11,496 nt of DNA from positions 1 to 11,496 of the forward strand of contig SKRP01000302.1 in the NCBI GenBank assembly GCA_007118445.1. Reading direction: 5' to 3'. The notes under the pieces were generated by a model. It ran no database searches and was not told the DNA's origin. It saw nothing but the letters and a program-made list of their open reading frames with translations. Origin of the DNA: Natronohydrobacter sp. Lineage in GTDB: Bacteria > Pseudomonadota > Alphaproteobacteria > Rhodobacterales > Rhodobacteraceae. Shown here piece by piece: positions 10,136-11,496 of the stretch. The position numbers and the translations under genes were made by a program. Position 1 is the stretch's first letter, and each line of letters opens with the position of its first letter.

Positions 10136-11496
10136 ATGACCGAGATCCGCCTGCACAATTCCCGCACCCGCCGGAAAGAGGCTTTCGCGCCTTTGGACGC
10201 TGAAAATGTGCGGATGTATGTCTGTGGCCCCACGGTCTATGACCGCGCGCATTTGGGCAATGCGCGGCCTGTGGTGGTGTTCGATGTGCTCTATCGGTTG
10301 CTGCGCCATGTCTATGGCGCGGAGCATGTGACCTATGTGCGCAATTTCACTGATGTCGATGACAAGATCAACGCGCGCGCGCGAGAGATGCAGGAAGCGG
10401 GTGATGGCCGTGCGCTCAATGACATTATCCGTGCGCTGACGGATGAGACGATTAGCTGGTATCATGCCGATATGGACGCGCTGGGGGCTTTGCGGCCCGA
10501 TCAGGAGCCGCGCGCGACCGAGTTCATCGGGCAGATGGTGGGCATGATCGAGGGGCTGGTGGCCAGGGGCCATGCCTATGCCGCTGAGGGCCATGTGCTG
10601 TTCGACGTGCGCTCCTATCCCGAGTATGGCAGGCTTTCGGGGCGGTCGGTCGATGACATGATCGCGGGCGCGCGGGTGGAGGTGGCGCCCTACAAGCGTG
10701 ATCCGATGGATTTCGTCTTGTGGAAGCCCTCAAACGCGGAGGAACCGGGCTGGGAGAGCCCCTGGGGGCGGGGGCGTCCGGGGTGGCATATCGAGTGTTC
10801 GGCGATGGCGGATGATCTTTTGTGGAAGAAACCCTTAACAGAGGGGCGTCTAAACGAAAATGCGCTTGCTCACCCCCATTCGTTCGACATTCATGGCGGC
10901 GGAATCGACCTGCAATTCCCGCATCATGAGAATGAGATCGCGCAGTCGTGCTGTGCGCATCCGGATTCGGGGTTTGCGAAGTTTTGGCTGCATAACGAGA
11001 TGGTGCAGGTCGAGGGCAAGAAGATGTCCAAGAGCTTGGGCAATTTCTTTACCGTGCGGGATCTGATCTCAGAATACGATAACGAATTTGCTATCGTCAA
11101 TATTGGGCCGGCGATTAGGCTTCGATTGCTAGAAGCACACTATCGTGCTCCCGTCGACTCCTCACGTTCACATATTGAGGCAGGTGCCACACGCCTCGAC
11201 GGCTGGTTACATGCAATTGGGCGCGACGACGAGCTGCTGAAGCGACCTTGGTCTTCCTTCAAACTACCAGCCGCGTCGCCGATACTCGAAGCGCTCTGCG
11301 ACGATCTCAACACGCCTAAAGCCTTTGCCGAAATCGACGCTCTGGCGACGAAACTGAAAAAGCCTCCCGCCGTTGGCTCAATGATCAATGACTATGAACA
11401 GGATTGGCAACGCACCGCAAACCATATGCTCGCGGCTCTGAATCTCTTAGGTTTCGACCGAGATGGAGTCATAGGAGTCACCCATGCTGCATGGTC
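10136..11496 (+). CDS. cysS: Cysteinyl-tRNA synthetase, 3' end cut off by the window
   Basis: The frame runs open from ATG 10136 to the window edge (453 codons and two bases). This class Ia synthetase attaches cysteine to tRNA-Cys. Signatures in order: zinc ligand C30 in MYVCGPTVYDRAHLGN, with the HIGH-type motif HLGN at 39-42; VRNFTDVDDKI (68-78); zinc ligand C221 in GWHIECSAM; FDIHGGGIDLQFPHHENE (250-267), where H263 and E267 would complete the zinc site; and KMSKS (296-300). About 20 extra residues (229-249) separate ECSAM from FDIHGGG, probably a subfamily insert. From about residue 313 the sequence is divergent and its codon use shifts: all six TTA/CTA codons seen lie in the insert or after codon 330. 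GAGG at 10127-10130 precedes the start. Confidence 0.95.
   Translation, partial: MTEIRLHNSRTRRKEAFAPLDAENVRMYVCGPTVYDRAHLGNARPVVVFDVLYRLLRHVYGAEHVTYVRNFTDVDDKINARAREMQEAGDGRALNDIIRALTDETISWYHADMDALGALRPDQEPRATEFIGQMVGMIEGLVARGHAYAAEGHVLFDVRSYPEYGRLSGRSVDDMIAGARVEVAPYKRDPMDFVLWKPSNAEEPGWESPWGRGRPGWHIECSAMADDLLWKKPLTEGRLNENALAHPHSFDIHGGGIDLQFPHHENEIAQSCCAHPDSGFAKFWLHNEMVQVEGKKMSKSLGNFFTVRDLISEYDNEFAIVNIGPAIRLRLLEAHYRAPVDSSRSHIEAGATRLDGWLHAIGRDDELLKRPWSSFKLPAASPILEALCDDLNTPKAFAEIDALATKLKKPPAVGSMINDYEQDWQRTANHMLAALNLLGFDRDGVIGVTHAAW

Noticed and set aside
9383..10594. 403-codon minus-strand open frame spanning the DUF5368-like gene, the cysS leader and the start of cysS
   Set aside because: It crosses a strong terminator, a promoter and two well-supported plus-strand genes. 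Its composition is that of a shadow frame.
10820..10882. Insertion of foreign DNA into cysS as the origin of the 20-residue insert
   Set aside because: The frame is kept, and I recall comparable inserts before FDIHGGG in other alphaproteobacterial CysRS, so a subfamily trait is more likely. Only the codon bias is noted.

Overview
The window is high-GC DNA (mostly about 60-65% by eye) from an alphaproteobacterium, most likely a member of the Rhodobacterales/Rhodobacteraceae. The evidence is the ihfB-lapA-trpF gene run, a small DUF5368-like membrane protein, Rhodobacterales-style gene sequences, and an intergenic hairpin element of a kind I recall from that order. No tRNA, rRNA, CRISPR array, insertion sequence or prophage gene is visible.

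Layout. (1) 1-5016, plus strand: the 3' end of a respiratory formate dehydrogenase operon. It holds the C-terminus of the molybdopterin alpha subunit, the four-cluster iron-sulfur beta subunit and the cytochrome b gamma subunit. These are followed by an Mrp/ApbC iron-sulfur carrier ATPase, a 51-residue single-helix membrane peptide, and a secreted WD40-propeller/cytochrome c fusion. (2) 5137-6447, plus strand: ihfB, a LapA-domain membrane protein and trpF, tightly packed, with a strongly folded sequence ahead of ihfB. (3) 6455-7864, minus strand: a secreted DUF4394 beta-propeller-like protein and an NsrR-like Rrf2 regulator with three conserved cysteines. (4) 8097-9871, plus strand and divergent from the regulator: a Tat-exported flavoprotein resembling type II sulfide:quinone oxidoreductase, then a small membrane protein, ending at a strong intrinsic terminator. 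(5) 10010 to the window end, plus strand: cysS, cut off by the window end, preceded by a 14-codon open reading frame in which four codons are cysteine.

How the parts work together. The formate dehydrogenase would oxidise formate outside the cytoplasmic membrane and pass electrons through beta (four [4Fe-4S]) and gamma (haem b) to quinone. Mrp plausibly supplies iron-sulfur clusters, and the WD40-cytochrome c is a candidate extra electron carrier or assembly factor. The divergent Rrf2/SQR-like pair shares a 232-base spacer with one perfect and one near-perfect FNR-type box. The perfect box sits about 41.5 bases from the predicted start of the regulator transcript, so the module looks tuned to low oxygen (or NO) and to reduced sulfur.

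The most interesting feature is the cysS leader. A promoter-like sequence places the transcription start almost on the ATG of a Cys-rich mini-ORF (MKTLTCIITCCICR). Its 3' end overlaps one of two competing RNA pairings, one of them a perfect 8-bp G+C stem. This is the signature of ribosome-mediated attenuation by cysteine supply, here acting on the cysteinyl-tRNA synthetase gene.
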